Assembly (NCBI RefSeq): GCF_003991585.1
Contig: NZ_PQSP01000001.1
Coordinates: 744,001-808,000 of the forward strand
Direction of reading: 5' to 3'
DNA from: Saezia sanguinis
GTDB taxonomy: Bacteria > Pseudomonadota > Gammaproteobacteria > Burkholderiales > Burkholderiaceae_C
DNA length: 64,000 bases
Part shown: positions 47,684-57,576 of the stretch, piece by piece
Position numbering within the stretch: the stretch's first letter is position 1
Layout of the letters: each line of letters begins with the position of its first letter
Notes under the pieces: model-generated
Database searches by the model: none
Seen by the model: the letters and a program-made list of their open reading frames with translations, nothing else
What the model was told of the DNA's origin: nothing
Made by a program: the position numbers and the translations under genes

Positions 47684-47783
47684 AAAAGATTAGAGATTAT
47701 ATATGAATTTTCCCATTCTGACCAGAATGAATTTTCACCATATATCCTTTGCTATCAGGGTAAAAAACTAAAGGTTCTCGCTC

Positions 47784-49511
47784 TCAGGCATCATTGAGCA
47801 TCCACCGGTCCTCTGACCATGACAACATATGCGTTAATTTCAATGTTTCCAAAAATAGCCTGTCGTGCGACGCAACCAGCATGGCTCCGGGAAAAGCAGA
47901 CAAAGCACCTTCCAGCGCACGCAAAGCCCATAAATCCAGATGGTTGGTTGGCTCATCCAGCAACAACAGTTGGGGCGCATTTTCTACCCACAATGCGCAT
48001 GCCAGTGCCGCTTTCAGCCATTGTCCGCCGCTGAGTTGTGCAGCAGGTAAATGCACATGAACCGCATCCAGCCCGAGTTGTGCCAGTTGCATGCGAAGCT
48101 GGCTTTCCGGCACCGGACTTCTGTTGACCTTCAATTGCTCCAACACACTGCGTTCACCAGGCAGCAGTTTTTCTGGCATTTGGTCAAACCATACAAACGG
48201 CACCCCCACATGGCACGCACCACTTGCAGGCATCAGCCAACCTGCCAGGGTTTTCATCAAAACACTTTTCCCGCAGCCATTGGGCCCCACAACGCCTACC
48301 CGTGCCGGGCCATTCAGAGTCATGCTCAAAGGTGCATTTCCGGCAGGATACAAGGTCTTTAATTCATCGAGCTGGCAAATTTGTTTGCCCGCCGGAACTT
48401 GACTTTCAGGCAGCATGACAAAAACAGAGCGGTCTGCCTGAACCTGTTGTGCAGCCTTTTGCACGGTTGCAGCCACCTGTGCTTTCATTTGACCAAGCTG
48501 TCGTTTTTTTCTCCCCCGGGTATGGTCGGCACTTTCTTTCAGGAGACTTAGGTAAAGTCCGGAATGATTACTTACTTTCGCTTTTGCATTTTCTCGAACG
48601 ATTTGTCTTTGCAATTGATCATGCTGTTTGCGCAACTCGCGTTCAACCCGCTTCTTTTCACACTTGGCCTGCTCCAGATGTTTTACCGCTCGCTGCATTT
48701 CCGCCTGCGATTGCTGCTCATAAAACGCATAATTACCGCCATAATGTTTCAACCGCGTGTCACCAATTTCAACGGTATTCTGCACTCGACTCAACAGGTC
48801 GCGGTCATGGCTGGCAACAACAATGCCGCCTGTCCACGAATCTAATTTTTGATAAAGCCAATACCTGGCATCCCGATCCAGGTGGTTGGTCGGCTCATCC
48901 AGTATCAGCGCACCTGCCTGGCTCGCAAAGGCGGCGCATAAAACGACTTTGATGCGCTCCCCCGCGCTGAGCATTGCAGCAGGCATCTGCATGGCCAGGT
49001 CAGGCAGGCTGCAACTTAACCACTGGGCCTGCATGCGCGGCAACAGCTCCCAATAGCCTTCTGCCAGATCAAAATCTGCCTGCTCGGCCCTCCCTTGCTC
49101 AATATGCGTCAAGGCATTGAGCATCGGAGTTAAACCCACCATGTCGGCAACCGTCCAGTCGCTGGGCGCTTCCATATTCTGAGGAATATACACAACCGGC
49201 AACATACGCATCACTTTCCCGCCGCTGGGTTGAAGCAAACCTGCCATGATCTGTAACAACAGGCTCTTTCCGGCCCCATTGGGGCCAACCAGAGCAGCAG
49301 AGCTGGAAATATGAAAACTGGCATTTGCATCATTAAAAAGCACCCGTCCATCACTCAGGGTCAAGTTGATATGCTTCAGTTCAAGCCAGGGGGTTGCCGC
49401 GTGATTGCAAACCGCAGCCAATGGCACATTGGCTGGCTGCAAGTGCAACGCAAATCCAGATGGGTGGAAAGCCGTATCGTCGGCAGAAAAAACTGCATGG
49501 AAATGTGTCAT
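47784..49511 (-). CDS. ABC-F family ATPase
   Basis: 575 residues with two ATPase domains: Walker A GPNGAGKS and GPNGCGKS, signatures LSAGERIKV and LSGGQWLKA, Walker B LILDEPTNHLD and LLLDEPTNHLD. The linker (about 285-350) is long, charged and helical, typical of the P-site tRNA interaction motif. No membrane segments. It binds the ribosome E site; a housekeeping translation factor or resistance factor are options. An N-terminal extension of about 40 residues precedes domain 1. Confidence 0.87.
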   Translation of the reverse strand: MTHFHAVFSADDTAFHPSGFALHLQPANVPLAAVCNHAATPWLELKHINLTLSDGRVLFNDANASFHISSSAALVGPNGAGKSLLLQIMAGLLQPSGGKVMRMLPVVYIPQNMEAPSDWTVADMVGLTPMLNALTHIEQGRAEQADFDLAEGYWELLPRMQAQWLSCSLPDLAMQMPAAMLSAGERIKVVLCAAFASQAGALILDEPTNHLDRDARYWLYQKLDSWTGGIVVASHDRDLLSRVQNTVEIGDTRLKHYGGNYAFYEQQSQAEMQRAVKHLEQAKCEKKRVERELRKQHDQLQRQIVRENAKAKVSNHSGLYLSLLKESADHTRGRKKRQLGQMKAQVAATVQKAAQQVQADRSVFVMLPESQVPAGKQICQLDELKTLYPAGNAPLSMTLNGPARVGVVGPNGCGKSVLMKTLAGWLMPASGACHVGVPFVWFDQMPEKLLPGERSVLEQLKVNRSPVPESQLRMQLAQLGLDAVHVHLPAAQLSGGQWLKAALACALWVENAPQLLLLDEPTNHLDLWALRALEGALSAFPGAMLVASHDRLFLETLKLTHMLSWSEDRWMLNDA

Positions 49512-49927
49512 AAAAGCGCTTTCATCACATGTTCATCACACATCACCGCCATCTCAAACGGGGTGACGCACAACATAGAATCAGAACTTACAGACGCATT
49601 TCAAAATCTCTCAGAAGGTAATAAGTGGAACTTACTTGGCACAGGCAATGCATGCTACCTGCTGACCGTTCTATTGTACAAGGCAAAGCCGCTCTTTAAC
49701 CAGTATGTGTGCAGGCATGCAGTCACACAGCGTTGGAAAAATGCCTCAACCCCAGTTCAGCATCACTGCGCACAGTGATCAGCCTTTTTGTGCATGAGTC
49801 CGCTCAAACTCGCAGCCCGTTGCATACAAGGCTCGCACTTCTGCCGCTCTCAAATACATCGATATCAACACATAAGTATTGTGAACAGTTCAATGGCTTT
49901 TATTTGATCCTGACTGGTCGGCTCTTT
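49512..49927. other. 416-bp gap
   Basis: No gene with a ribosome binding site or family match on either strand. Probably promoter of the ABC-F gene on one side and unknown DNA. Confidence 0.4.
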
Positions 49928-50863
49928 TTAAATCGGAGAGATCATCGGTTGCCCTGCAAAATGCAAGCGTGCATTATCCAAAAAACGCTGCTCCGAATTG
50001 GCAATCGCCTCTGGTGACCATCCTCCCACATGCGGTGTGATCACCAGCGTATCAAATCCGATCAAATCAGCTGGCGGAGACGGTTCGCTTTCATACACAT
50101 CAAGCCCGGCGCCTGCAATGGTTTTATTTTTTAATGCCTGTGCCAATGCCTGTGTATCAACCACGCTGCCACGCCCTACATTCACCACGTACCCTGCAGG
50201 CCCAAGCGCTTCAAGAACCTGGGCATTGACCATATGATGTGTCTGTGCCCCACCCGGGGTTGCCACCATCAGATAATCTGCCCACTGCGCCATTTCCAGC
50301 ACATTATCGAAATACGAATATGGTACATTTTGCCGCTGGTGCCGGTTGTGATAACCCACTTCTATCTCAAACCCCACGGCACGTTTGGCAATCAGTTGAC
50401 CAATGGTTCCCAGGCCAATGATGCCCATCTTCTTTTCTGAAACATTGGCAGGCAAAGCCACATCTGAACGCCATACCCCACGACGGCACGCATGGTCCAG
50501 ATACACCACCTGCCTGACCGTTGCCAACAGCAGCGCCATGGCATGGTCAGCCACACAATGCGCATTGGTACCCGCACCATTAGCCGCAGCAATACCGTGC
50601 GCATGCGCATAATCCACATCCAGCCGCTCATAGCCTGCTCCAGTGGTGCACACCAGTTCAAGCCGGGGCATCTGCTGCATTTCTTCTGCTGTCAGGCCTG
50701 CAATGCCATTGGTCAGAACTATCTGAACATCTTTGCCATGTGTTTGAATGGCCTGCTCTCGCCGTGCCGGATCTGCCTCATAAATGACTTCATAGGTTTG
50801 CCTGGCACGTGCCAGATAGGGCTCAGTCAACTTCACAATCACCAGCAAAACAGGTTTCATCAT
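49928..50863 (-). CDS. D-2-hydroxyacid dehydrogenase (GhrB-like)
   Basis: 311 residues. NAD(P)-binding GLGTIG near residue 150; catalytic Arg in VGRGSVVD, Glu in DVYESEPSPP and His in ITPHVGGWS. Reduces glyoxylate, hydroxypyruvate or related 2-oxoacids. Substrate not determinable from sequence. Confidence 0.88.
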   Translation of the reverse strand: MMKPVLLVIVKLTEPYLARARQTYEVIYEADPARREQAIQTHGKDVQIVLTNGIAGLTAEEMQQMPRLELVCTTGAGYERLDVDYAHAHGIAAANGAGTNAHCVADHAMALLLATVRQVVYLDHACRRGVWRSDVALPANVSEKKMGIIGLGTIGQLIAKRAVGFEIEVGYHNRHQRQNVPYSYFDNVLEMAQWADYLMVATPGGAQTHHMVNAQVLEALGPAGYVVNVGRGSVVDTQALAQALKNKTIAGAGLDVYESEPSPPADLIGFDTLVITPHVGGWSPEAIANSEQRFLDNARLHFAGQPMISPI

Positions 50864-51059
50864 CTATACCCCCTTCATCGCGGTATATGTCATACGACGC
50901 TGGAACTCATTATAGAAGCCCTGCATATCTACAAGTTAGCGTGGCTTTGAAAAAAAGAATTGATGTACGAATGATTCAGAATCACTGCCGAAACAGACAG
51001 CGGTGATGGCCCATTTCGTGGGGAATTATTGGCATTGATATATATGAACGAACCTAAAC

Positions 51060-51101
51060 TATAGAATAAAGGTGTTCAATCTTTCCTACAGGAATGTTAT
51101 T
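51060..51101 (+). repeat. Shared leader repeat, copy 2
   Basis: Partner of 44446-44490: TATAGAATAAAGGTGT, CAATCTTTCCTA and AGGA are shared. It leads into a TTG start. Confidence 0.7.
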
Positions 51102-51494
51102 TTGTATCGCTTACTCATTACCATCACAGCATTATTAACAAGTGCTTGCGTTAACACGCATCAAGGAGCTTGGCAGCCCATGCCCAATAGCAGGGGCGAT
51201 AGCTTTTATTACTGGAGTTCTCCAGAGGTTGACTCAAGCAACAACAGTCTGATTACCGCTCGTATTTTGCTTAACGACCACACCCCAAATGAGTCTGCTG
51301 TTTTCAATATCACATATGATTGTACAAACACAACTGCAAGAATGAATCATATTAAAGACTATAGTGAACGGTTTGCTCAGGGAGAAATTTACACAACATT
51401 GGAGGACTTCCCTAACCGATTCGATCCGCTACCACTACCGCTAGACAAGGATGAACCATTCGCATACGTTTATCTCCAGGTCTGCCCACAATAA
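51102..51494 (+). CDS. Lipoprotein with TTG start
   Basis: 130 residues if TTG 51102 is used; the aligned position in the copy 1 leader is ATG. Lipobox LLTSAC. Mature part is beta-rich, with two Cys (ITYDCTNTT, LQVCPQ) like the lipoprotein at 11132. Low GC compared with neighbours suggests transfer. Confidence 0.6.
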   Translation: MYRLLITITALLTSACVNTHQGAWQPMPNSRGDSFYYWSSPEVDSSNNSLITARILLNDHTPNESAVFNITYDCTNTTARMNHIKDYSERFAQGEIYTTLEDFPNRFDPLPLPLDKDEPFAYVYLQVCPQ

Positions 51495-51562
51495 CCAACA
51501 AAAAGCCGCTTATCAAGCCTTACAGAATACAAATCGTTTATAACCACTCAAGGAGCTAACAA

Positions 51563-51655
51563 ATGAGTTCATATGAAATAGGAAGTTTTGCAGGAAAAAT
51601 ATTCGTCGCTGTTTTCATCATCGTTGTTCTGTGGAAACTGATTAAACGAAAATAA
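51563..51655 (+). CDS. Small membrane protein, 30 residues
   Basis: AAGGAG site 7 bp before the ATG. One helix (IFVAVFIIVVLWKLI) and basic tail KRK. Could be a phage-type small membrane protein or a type I toxin; no antisense RNA recognised. Confidence 0.5.
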   Translation: MSSYEIGSFAGKIFVAVFIIVVLWKLIKRK

Positions 51656-51678
51656 AAAACCACCGCCAGTGCGGTTGG
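51656..51678 (-). terminator. Terminator-like hairpin
   Basis: ACCACCGC, CAGT, GCGGTTGG with an A-run before it; imperfect, minus-strand orientation. Confidence 0.4.
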
Positions 51679-51870
51679 ATATGTATTCTGACCAAAACTG
51701 ACGTTATTCGTCCCGGAAATAAACAAGCATTGATACCACGGGGTTAAGCATCAGATAGTATCAGCGGAACATTGACAGATGCAAAACAGTTAGGCAGTAC
51801 AGATTTACTAAGATTGCCTGAATGCCGCGCCTGTACAAGATATTGCCAATATCATATAATGCAAGGCTAC

Positions 51871-51947
51871 CTGTCCGTAGCTCAGTCGGATAGAGCAACA
51901 GCCTTCTAAGCTGTGGGTCGGGGGTTCGATTCCCTCCGGACAGGCCA
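51871..51947 (+). tRNA. tRNA-Arg(UCU)
   Basis: 77 nt with CCA; acceptor CTGTCCG/CGGACAG; anticodon TCT at 51905-51907. Flanked by accessory-looking DNA on both sides. Confidence 0.94.
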
Positions 51948-52017
51948 ATAAAAACAATTAGTTACATCAATCCACAATCTAGCAAGTACAGCCTATATTA
52001 CCACCATGGTAATATGA

Positions 52018-52050
52018 TCACTTTCTGAGCGCATCATAAGCTGCTTCCCA
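52018..52050 (-). pseudogene. Possible Rz-like gene tail next to tRNA-Arg
   Basis: Minus strand codons for WEAAYDALRK then stop. AAYDALRK matches the end of the Rz fragment at 28252, 15 bases identical. Too short to be certain, but in frame and 70 bp past a tRNA. Confidence 0.3.
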
Positions 52051-52065
52051 TCGCCCAGAAATCAA

Positions 52066-52091
52066 AAAACCACCTGATTTCTCAGGTGGTT
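52066..52091 (-). terminator. Terminator of the GNAT/nicotinamidase operon
   Basis: Minus strand AACCACCTGA, GAAA, TCAGGTGGTT, then TTTT: a 10-bp perfect stem. Confidence 0.85.
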
Positions 52092-52157
52092 ATGCAGTGC
52101 TAATAATTCTAAAAAAATAGAATCTGCGGCCCTGGCCAGAACCAGCAGCAGGAATAT

Positions 52158-52640
52158 TTACAACGCAACACGCATAGTGACATGGGGAATATTGACTTCC
52201 ATGAAAGGCTCGCCAAACACCTCAAACCCCTGCTTTTTATAAAACCCTATGGCATAACTTTGCGCATGAATCACAATGGCATGATCTCTACGCCGACGTG
52301 CAAATTTCATCAGCTCGGTCAGCATCAGCTTACCCAGCCCATTGCCCCTGCAATTAAAGAGCACTGCCATACGGCCAATGCGCGAAACACCATCGCCTTC
52401 TTTGGTCATTCGTCCTGTCGCAACTGGCGTTCCATCGGCAGTTGTCACCAGAATGTGAACCGCCTCAATATCATGCCCATCCAGATCCATATCGGTTGGA
52501 ACCATCTGCTCCTTGCTAAAAACCGCATCGCGAACAGCAGTAGCGCCCTGGTTCAACTGAGACCATGTATTAATTTGCCAGTGGAATTCGCCAAAATCAC
52601 CACTGGGCTTTAACAAAGCATTAAGACGTGATACGTTCAT
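52158..52640 (-). CDS. GNAT-family N-acetyltransferase
   Basis: 160 residues. GNAT core: VATGRMTKEGDGVSRIGRMAV, acyl-CoA loop RGNGLGKLMLTELM, and SYAIGFYKKQGFEVFGEPF near the end, as in ElaA-type proteins. Acceptor unknown. Follows the nicotinamidase gene by 9 bp on the same strand. Confidence 0.82.
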   Translation of the reverse strand: MNVSRLNALLKPSGDFGEFHWQINTWSQLNQGATAVRDAVFSKEQMVPTDMDLDGHDIEAVHILVTTADGTPVATGRMTKEGDGVSRIGRMAVLFNCRGNGLGKLMLTELMKFARRRRDHAIVIHAQSYAIGFYKKQGFEVFGEPFMEVNIPHVTMRVAL

Positions 52641-52649
52641 ATACCAGCA

Positions 52650-53294
52650 TTATATTGTGGAAGTTAAATTCTCCGACTGAATTCGCTGCACCCCAGCCGC
52701 AGCCATTTCTTCCCAGGCTTTGGTCAGTGAACCATTCAAATCAATCCCCTGACATGCATCTTCAATCACCACAGCGGCAAACCCCATTCGGCGGGCATCC
52801 AGCGCAGTCCAGGCCACACAAAAATCTGTCGCCAGACCGCAAATATAACATTGTGTTATATCCCGTTCCCGAAGATACCCTGCCAAGCCGGTTGATGTTT
52901 GCCTGTCGGCTTCCATAAAAGCCGAATAGCTGTCCGTTTCAGGATGAAATCCTTTACGAATAATCAACTGGGCATGGGGTATTTGCAGTGAAGGTGATAA
53001 CTCGGCATCCAGTGTACCCTGAACACAGTGATCAGGCCAGAGTACCTGCATGCCGTACCGGACTTTCATGGTATCGTAAGCTTTGTGGCCGGCATGAGAA
53101 GAAGCAAAGGACATATGCCCGCTTGGGTGCCAGTCCTGTGTCAGCACCACATTGGAAAACAGGGGGACAATATGGTTGATGACCGGAATAATCCTGTCGC
53201 CATGAGCCACAGCCAGATGCCCTCCTGGTAAAAAACCATTTTGCACATCAACCACGATCAGTACCGTGTCTGATCTGGACATCTCCAATGTCAT
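52650..53294 (-). CDS. pncA: Nicotinamidase
   Basis: 214 residues. Catalytic triad: Asp16 (VVDVQNGF), Lys in IIRKGF, Cys in GLATDFCVAWTALDA; metal site in TQDWHPSGHMSF. Converts nicotinamide to nicotinate in NAD salvage. Co-transcribed with the GNAT gene. Confidence 0.92.
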   Translation of the reverse strand: MTLEMSRSDTVLIVVDVQNGFLPGGHLAVAHGDRIIPVINHIVPLFSNVVLTQDWHPSGHMSFASSHAGHKAYDTMKVRYGMQVLWPDHCVQGTLDAELSPSLQIPHAQLIIRKGFHPETDSYSAFMEADRQTSTGLAGYLRERDITQCYICGLATDFCVAWTALDARRMGFAAVVIEDACQGIDLNGSLTKAWEEMAAAGVQRIQSENLTSTI

Positions 53295-53541
53295 GGTCAG
53301 CGTCTCTCCCGTTTCTCAACCACAGCCAGAACAACTCCAGGTCATTGCTTGATGTACCTTTTGCAAGCCTCTGGCCACATTATTTTCAGGTTTTCAGTTC
53401 TGGCTGCAATGCCTGCGCTCCAGAGATATAGTCAAAACCTTTTTACATGTAATGCAGTATAACTATTTATTATAAAGCGTATCTGCCTTGATTGTTGGCT
53501 GATGCCAGATTAGCATTCCATTACCTGACAACGCATCTGCA

Positions 53542-54492
53542 TTAAACCACACCAAATACCTGTGCCAATGCCTGTGCCGCAGCTTTTTGGGCTGCCAGGG
53601 CTTCCGGTATCGCCTGCCCAAATTTGGCAAACTCGTGCGTCACACCTTTATAAAGCTCCAGTTCCACCGGCACTCCGGCAAAACGCAGCCGGTCAGCATA
53701 TGCGACGCCCTCATCCACCAGCGGGTCACATTCCGCCAGCCCCATCCAGGCGGGTGCAACACCCTGCAAGTCGTCACACAACAGTGGTGCAAAGCGCCAG
53801 TCTTCACGCTCCCCATCTTCAATATACTGGTGGAAAAACCAGGTGATCAAAACCTCAGGAATAATCGCGTTATCGGCATACACCGTGTGTGACTCGGTAT
53901 CCTGGTGGGCTGTGGTCCCCGGGTAAAACAGCACCTGCAATGCCACAGGCAACTGCGCATCACGCGCCATAATGGCACACACGGCGGCCAAGGTTCCCCC
54001 CGCACTATCGCCCCCGATGGCCAGACGGGAATTATCCAGCCCCAGAGTCTGCCCATTCTGGTTCAGCCACTGGCAGGCCGCCCATGCGTCATCCACTGCT
54101 ACCGGAAATTTATATTCCGGTGCCAGCCGATAATCCAGCGACACCACAGCAACACCACTGAGCAACGCAAGCTGGCGGCACAGACTATCGTGCGTGTCAA
54201 TACTGCCAACGGTAAACCCACCTCCATGAAAAAACAAAAGAATAGGCAAGCCCTTCTCTTCTGACGGTGCATACAATCTGGCCGGCAATAACTCGCCATC
54301 TGTTGATGGAATATAAAAATTCTCTACACGCGGCAACGATGCTGCTGGCAAATCCAGAATACTGGCATTGCGCTCATAGTATTCCCGTGCTTGCTGCGGT
54401 GAAAGCTCATACATGGGTTTATGACCTGCACGTTTCATCTGATCAGCAATACGCTGCATTGCAGGAGTCAATTTATGCGCCCTGGAAACCAC
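53542..54492 (-). CDS. Alpha/beta hydrolase, HSL/family IV esterase
   Basis: 316 residues from GTG 54492 with AAGGAT before it; an ATG at 54579 gives a longer, less typical N-terminus. HGGGF oxyanion motif, nucleophile Ser in GDSAGG, Asp in ECDPLVDEG and His in THEFAKF. Cytoplasmic esterase for short-chain esters. Confidence 0.86.
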   Translation of the reverse strand: MVSRAHKLTPAMQRIADQMKRAGHKPMYELSPQQAREYYERNASILDLPAASLPRVENFYIPSTDGELLPARLYAPSEEKGLPILLFFHGGGFTVGSIDTHDSLCRQLALLSGVAVVSLDYRLAPEYKFPVAVDDAWAACQWLNQNGQTLGLDNSRLAIGGDSAGGTLAAVCAIMARDAQLPVALQVLFYPGTTAHQDTESHTVYADNAIIPEVLITWFFHQYIEDGEREDWRFAPLLCDDLQGVAPAWMGLAECDPLVDEGVAYADRLRFAGVPVELELYKGVTHEFAKFGQAIPEALAAQKAAAQALAQVFGVV

Positions 54493-54693
54493 TTGCTTAT
54501 TATCCTTATTGATCAAACCTGATACACATGTGTTTTGGTAACACGACCTTATCGTATTATCCGGTCCGAAAAAAGACATTGCATACAGCGCCCTATTTTT
54601 TTATTCATAGCGCAATAGCGCACGAAGCGAGCACTTTATTTTTCATTCGTCCGGTATCCTGCGTTACACAAAATACACGGTAAAAATCCTTGA

Positions 54694-54726
54694 CAGAGGT
54701 TTTTGGCAAAACAGCAAAAACCTCTG
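54694..54726. terminator. Perfect hairpin past the autotransporter gene
   Basis: CAGAGGTTTTTG and CAAAAACCTCTG, 12 bp with a 9-nt loop, 49 bp beyond the autotransporter stop. Confidence 0.68.
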
Positions 54727-54774
54727 CAATTTGGCTGTACCTGTAATTGCATGAGCACCGTACAGCCTCATCAC

Positions 54775-57576
54775 TTACCAGGAGTATCTCAACCCGACAT
54801 TGGCACCATAGCCCCTGGTCGAATTCTCACCAATTACTCCCTGCAATTGACCGTATATCTGCCAGTTTTCCGAAATCGGCGTTTGCGCCCCTATTTTCAG
54901 TTCCAGCAGGTGACGGGAGCGGTTACTTTCAACAGGCACATAACTCATTTGCAAAGACTCCTGGCGCTCACCATACCAATAATTCAAAGTGGCAAAAGGC
55001 TGCAAACCTTCTTCATGATGCCTTTGCACGCGCAAACCAACCCTGCCAGTCAGGCCGCCACTTTTACCGATATGTACCCGGGTGCCGTTGCTCTCCCAAT
55101 GGTCGCTGCCATCCATGCGGCTGTAAATAACCTGTGCCTGTGGCTCCAGTGTCCATATAGCCTGATTCTGGTCCTGCTCTCCCAGCAAAAAGCTGTAGCC
55201 GGTTTCAGCCGATAAAGTGAAACCATCGGTGCGATAACGCTCCTGCGGCAACCCCTGACCATTGACCTTGTTGTTAAACCAGTTGTATTGTGCATAGGTA
55301 TCAACGTAATAACCTTCATAAGGTTTATCGTTGGCCTTATCCTGGTTAAACCAGGTTGCATATACGCCCAGCGAGTAGCCGTCCGATTTGCCATCGGCCG
55401 TAAAGCCTGTCACTCGAGAGCTCGAAGACACATCACCCCGGCTGTATGCTCCCATGACACCGAAATGAAAAATTTCATCCTGATAAACATCCGTGCCCAC
55501 ATGCAGCAAAGTGCTCTGTACTTTATTGCTGAGTTGATCGTCAAGCCCGGCCCGCGTTTTAATCTCGCTGTACTCGATGCGTCCCCAGGAGGATTCGTAC
55601 TGATTGTTCAGCAGTTGCTGGCGGTCATGGAAACTGTGAGAAAACGCTGCCCGATTATGCTCCATCAGTCCCAGATAGGCGCCCGCCTCGGGCCTGACAG
55701 TAGGCCTCACAACTGGAGTGATGACTTTGGAATCCTCCGTATCAGGCCCAGGCACAAGAACCAGCGGACTGTCATATGAAGTCAAATACCAGTTAGCACC
55801 ATTTGTGCCATTGGCCGTATTCCCCCGGTCCAGCTTGTAATCATAAGCGCCTGCAACAATACGCCCATCCTGTACAAATGTACCATCAGACTGGCCCTGC
55901 ACTTCAATAATTTCAATACCGCTTTGGGTCAATGCGCCAACACCACCCACGTTGTTGACTCTCACACGCGTGGTTCCCGATGTATCGCCCTGTATCACCA
56001 GCTTATCGGTAGGCGACAGATCTCCGTCCAGCGTGGTATCAAATGTCACCAGGCCATTGTTGCCAACATAGTTACCCTGAATCGTCCAGGTATCACCAAC
56101 CGCCAGATTATTGCCCATGGTCATGTGCCCGGCGTTGTTAACCGTGGCAATAATCGTTTGTGAGGGCGTTGCCGGATCGTGCAGCAATGTGGACGTGCTG
56201 TCAATATTTACCTGGTTATTAGCCAATCCGGTCGAGGCTGACAAAATGTTGGTCCCGGTCATCGTCAGGCGGGTGCCATTGGTCAGATTCAGTGTATCCC
56301 AGCCATAAATAAACAAACCGGTACCGTCGAAACTGCGCGCACTCATTTCACTGCCGCTGAACGACAAAGCCCCTGTACTCGCTGCCGAACCATCCGAGCC
56401 ACCATTGAATATAACCACGCCGCTCACATCAGGGTTGCCTTTAATGGTTGCGCTATCCTGACCTGAGCCCATGTAAAGCTGTCCTGTGACTTTACCGCCG
56501 GCAATTTCGACGTAATCGTCTCCATCTCCCATGTAGATATTGCCATTGAACGTGCCTGACGTGATCTTAAAGCTGTCATCCCCCTGGAACAAAGTAATAT
56601 CACCACGCACCTGTCCGCCATCAATCCACACGCTTTGTTTGGTATTGACGCTACTGCTATATACAGCATAAACATCAGAGTCCACTATACCTTTGATCGT
56701 GATGACGGTGTTAGGAGCACCACTGAGCACATTCAGCGCATAATCACCTGATACTTTGGCATTGGTGCCGATGTTGACCTGCGCAATGCCTGCGCGGCTG
56801 TTCTCCATCTGCTGGGTCACAGCCGCACTTTCACCCAGGCTGACAAGCCCATACCCATTGATCCAGATGCCAGAGCTGTAAGCCTTGTTCGCTGTAATGG
56901 TTGTTGTTCCGGTTGAAGTCACACTGGCAGTGCCACCGGCAATCAACCCCTGAGCGGCATTGGTGTTAATTTCCAGTTCATTGAAAGATGCTTTTGATGT
57001 GTCTTGCGCACTTAAAACAAGCGTCGTATTATTTGAACTCAGATTCGTCAACACCGCCTTACCACCAACGCTGAAAACACTGCCGGAGTTCAACTGCACC
57101 ATCGTTCCCTGATCGGAATTTGCCAAAAGCGTCATGTTGGCATTGCCATCAACAATGAAATTCCCGTTCATCATATACATGATTCCGGGAGCCCCTGCAC
57201 CGCCGGTTTCTGCGGTGATATCAAAATTACCGCCAACACGGATGGTGCCACCATTGGTCGGGTAAATAATGGACTGTGTTGTGGTACGAGCTGAAGGGGT
57301 GACCTTCAAATTGCCTTCAAACACAATGCTGCCATTGTTATCGGCAGTAATTCCGCGCTGACTGCCGCCCGAGGTTGTGATCTCCACATCCGCAGCGGTG
57401 AAACGCAAAATACTGCCCGCATTCTGCGACAGCACAACCGGGCTTCCCGGGCCATAGCTGCTGCCGGTCTGAACACACTCAGCCCCACTGGTACAACTGG
57501 CAGTCTGAGCCGATGCGCAATGCGCAGCTAAGCCTAAAACACTCAGGGCAATAGCTGTTCTTTTGTACGACTTCAT
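54775..57576 (-). CDS. Autotransporter (type Va secretion)
   Basis: 933 residues, GGAG site. Signal peptide ends CASAQ; a Cys pair follows (SCTSGAEC). Residues about 45-600 form a beta-helix passenger with Asn/Gly-rich repeats (SGTFNGNIYMGDGDDYVEI and related). A Pro-rich hinge (VLVPGPD) leads to the 12-strand beta-barrel (about 640-933) ending with RYSW, the C-terminal aromatic signal for the BAM complex. No protease or lipase motif seen; adhesin is likely. Confidence 0.9.
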   Translation of the reverse strand: MKSYKRTAIALSVLGLAAHCASAQTASCTSGAECVQTGSSYGPGSPVVLSQNAGSILRFTAADVEITTSGGSQRGITADNNGSIVFEGNLKVTPSARTTTQSIIYPTNGGTIRVGGNFDITAETGGAGAPGIMYMMNGNFIVDGNANMTLLANSDQGTMVQLNSGSVFSVGGKAVLTNLSSNNTTLVLSAQDTSKASFNELEINTNAAQGLIAGGTASVTSTGTTTITANKAYSSGIWINGYGLVSLGESAAVTQQMENSRAGIAQVNIGTNAKVSGDYALNVLSGAPNTVITIKGIVDSDVYAVYSSSVNTKQSVWIDGGQVRGDITLFQGDDSFKITSGTFNGNIYMGDGDDYVEIAGGKVTGQLYMGSGQDSATIKGNPDVSGVVIFNGGSDGSAASTGALSFSGSEMSARSFDGTGLFIYGWDTLNLTNGTRLTMTGTNILSASTGLANNQVNIDSTSTLLHDPATPSQTIIATVNNAGHMTMGNNLAVGDTWTIQGNYVGNNGLVTFDTTLDGDLSPTDKLVIQGDTSGTTRVRVNNVGGVGALTQSGIEIIEVQGQSDGTFVQDGRIVAGAYDYKLDRGNTANGTNGANWYLTSYDSPLVLVPGPDTEDSKVITPVVRPTVRPEAGAYLGLMEHNRAAFSHSFHDRQQLLNNQYESSWGRIEYSEIKTRAGLDDQLSNKVQSTLLHVGTDVYQDEIFHFGVMGAYSRGDVSSSSRVTGFTADGKSDGYSLGVYATWFNQDKANDKPYEGYYVDTYAQYNWFNNKVNGQGLPQERYRTDGFTLSAETGYSFLLGEQDQNQAIWTLEPQAQVIYSRMDGSDHWESNGTRVHIGKSGGLTGRVGLRVQRHHEEGLQPFATLNYWYGERQESLQMSYVPVESNRSRHLLELKIGAQTPISENWQIYGQLQGVIGENSTRGYGANVGLRYSW

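Noticed and set aside
47784-49511. Antibiotic-resistance ABC-F claim
   Set aside because: The fold is clear, but nothing in the sequence separates resistance factors from housekeeping members.
51563-51655. Type I toxin-antitoxin
   Set aside because: The peptide fits in size, but no antisense promoter was seen.
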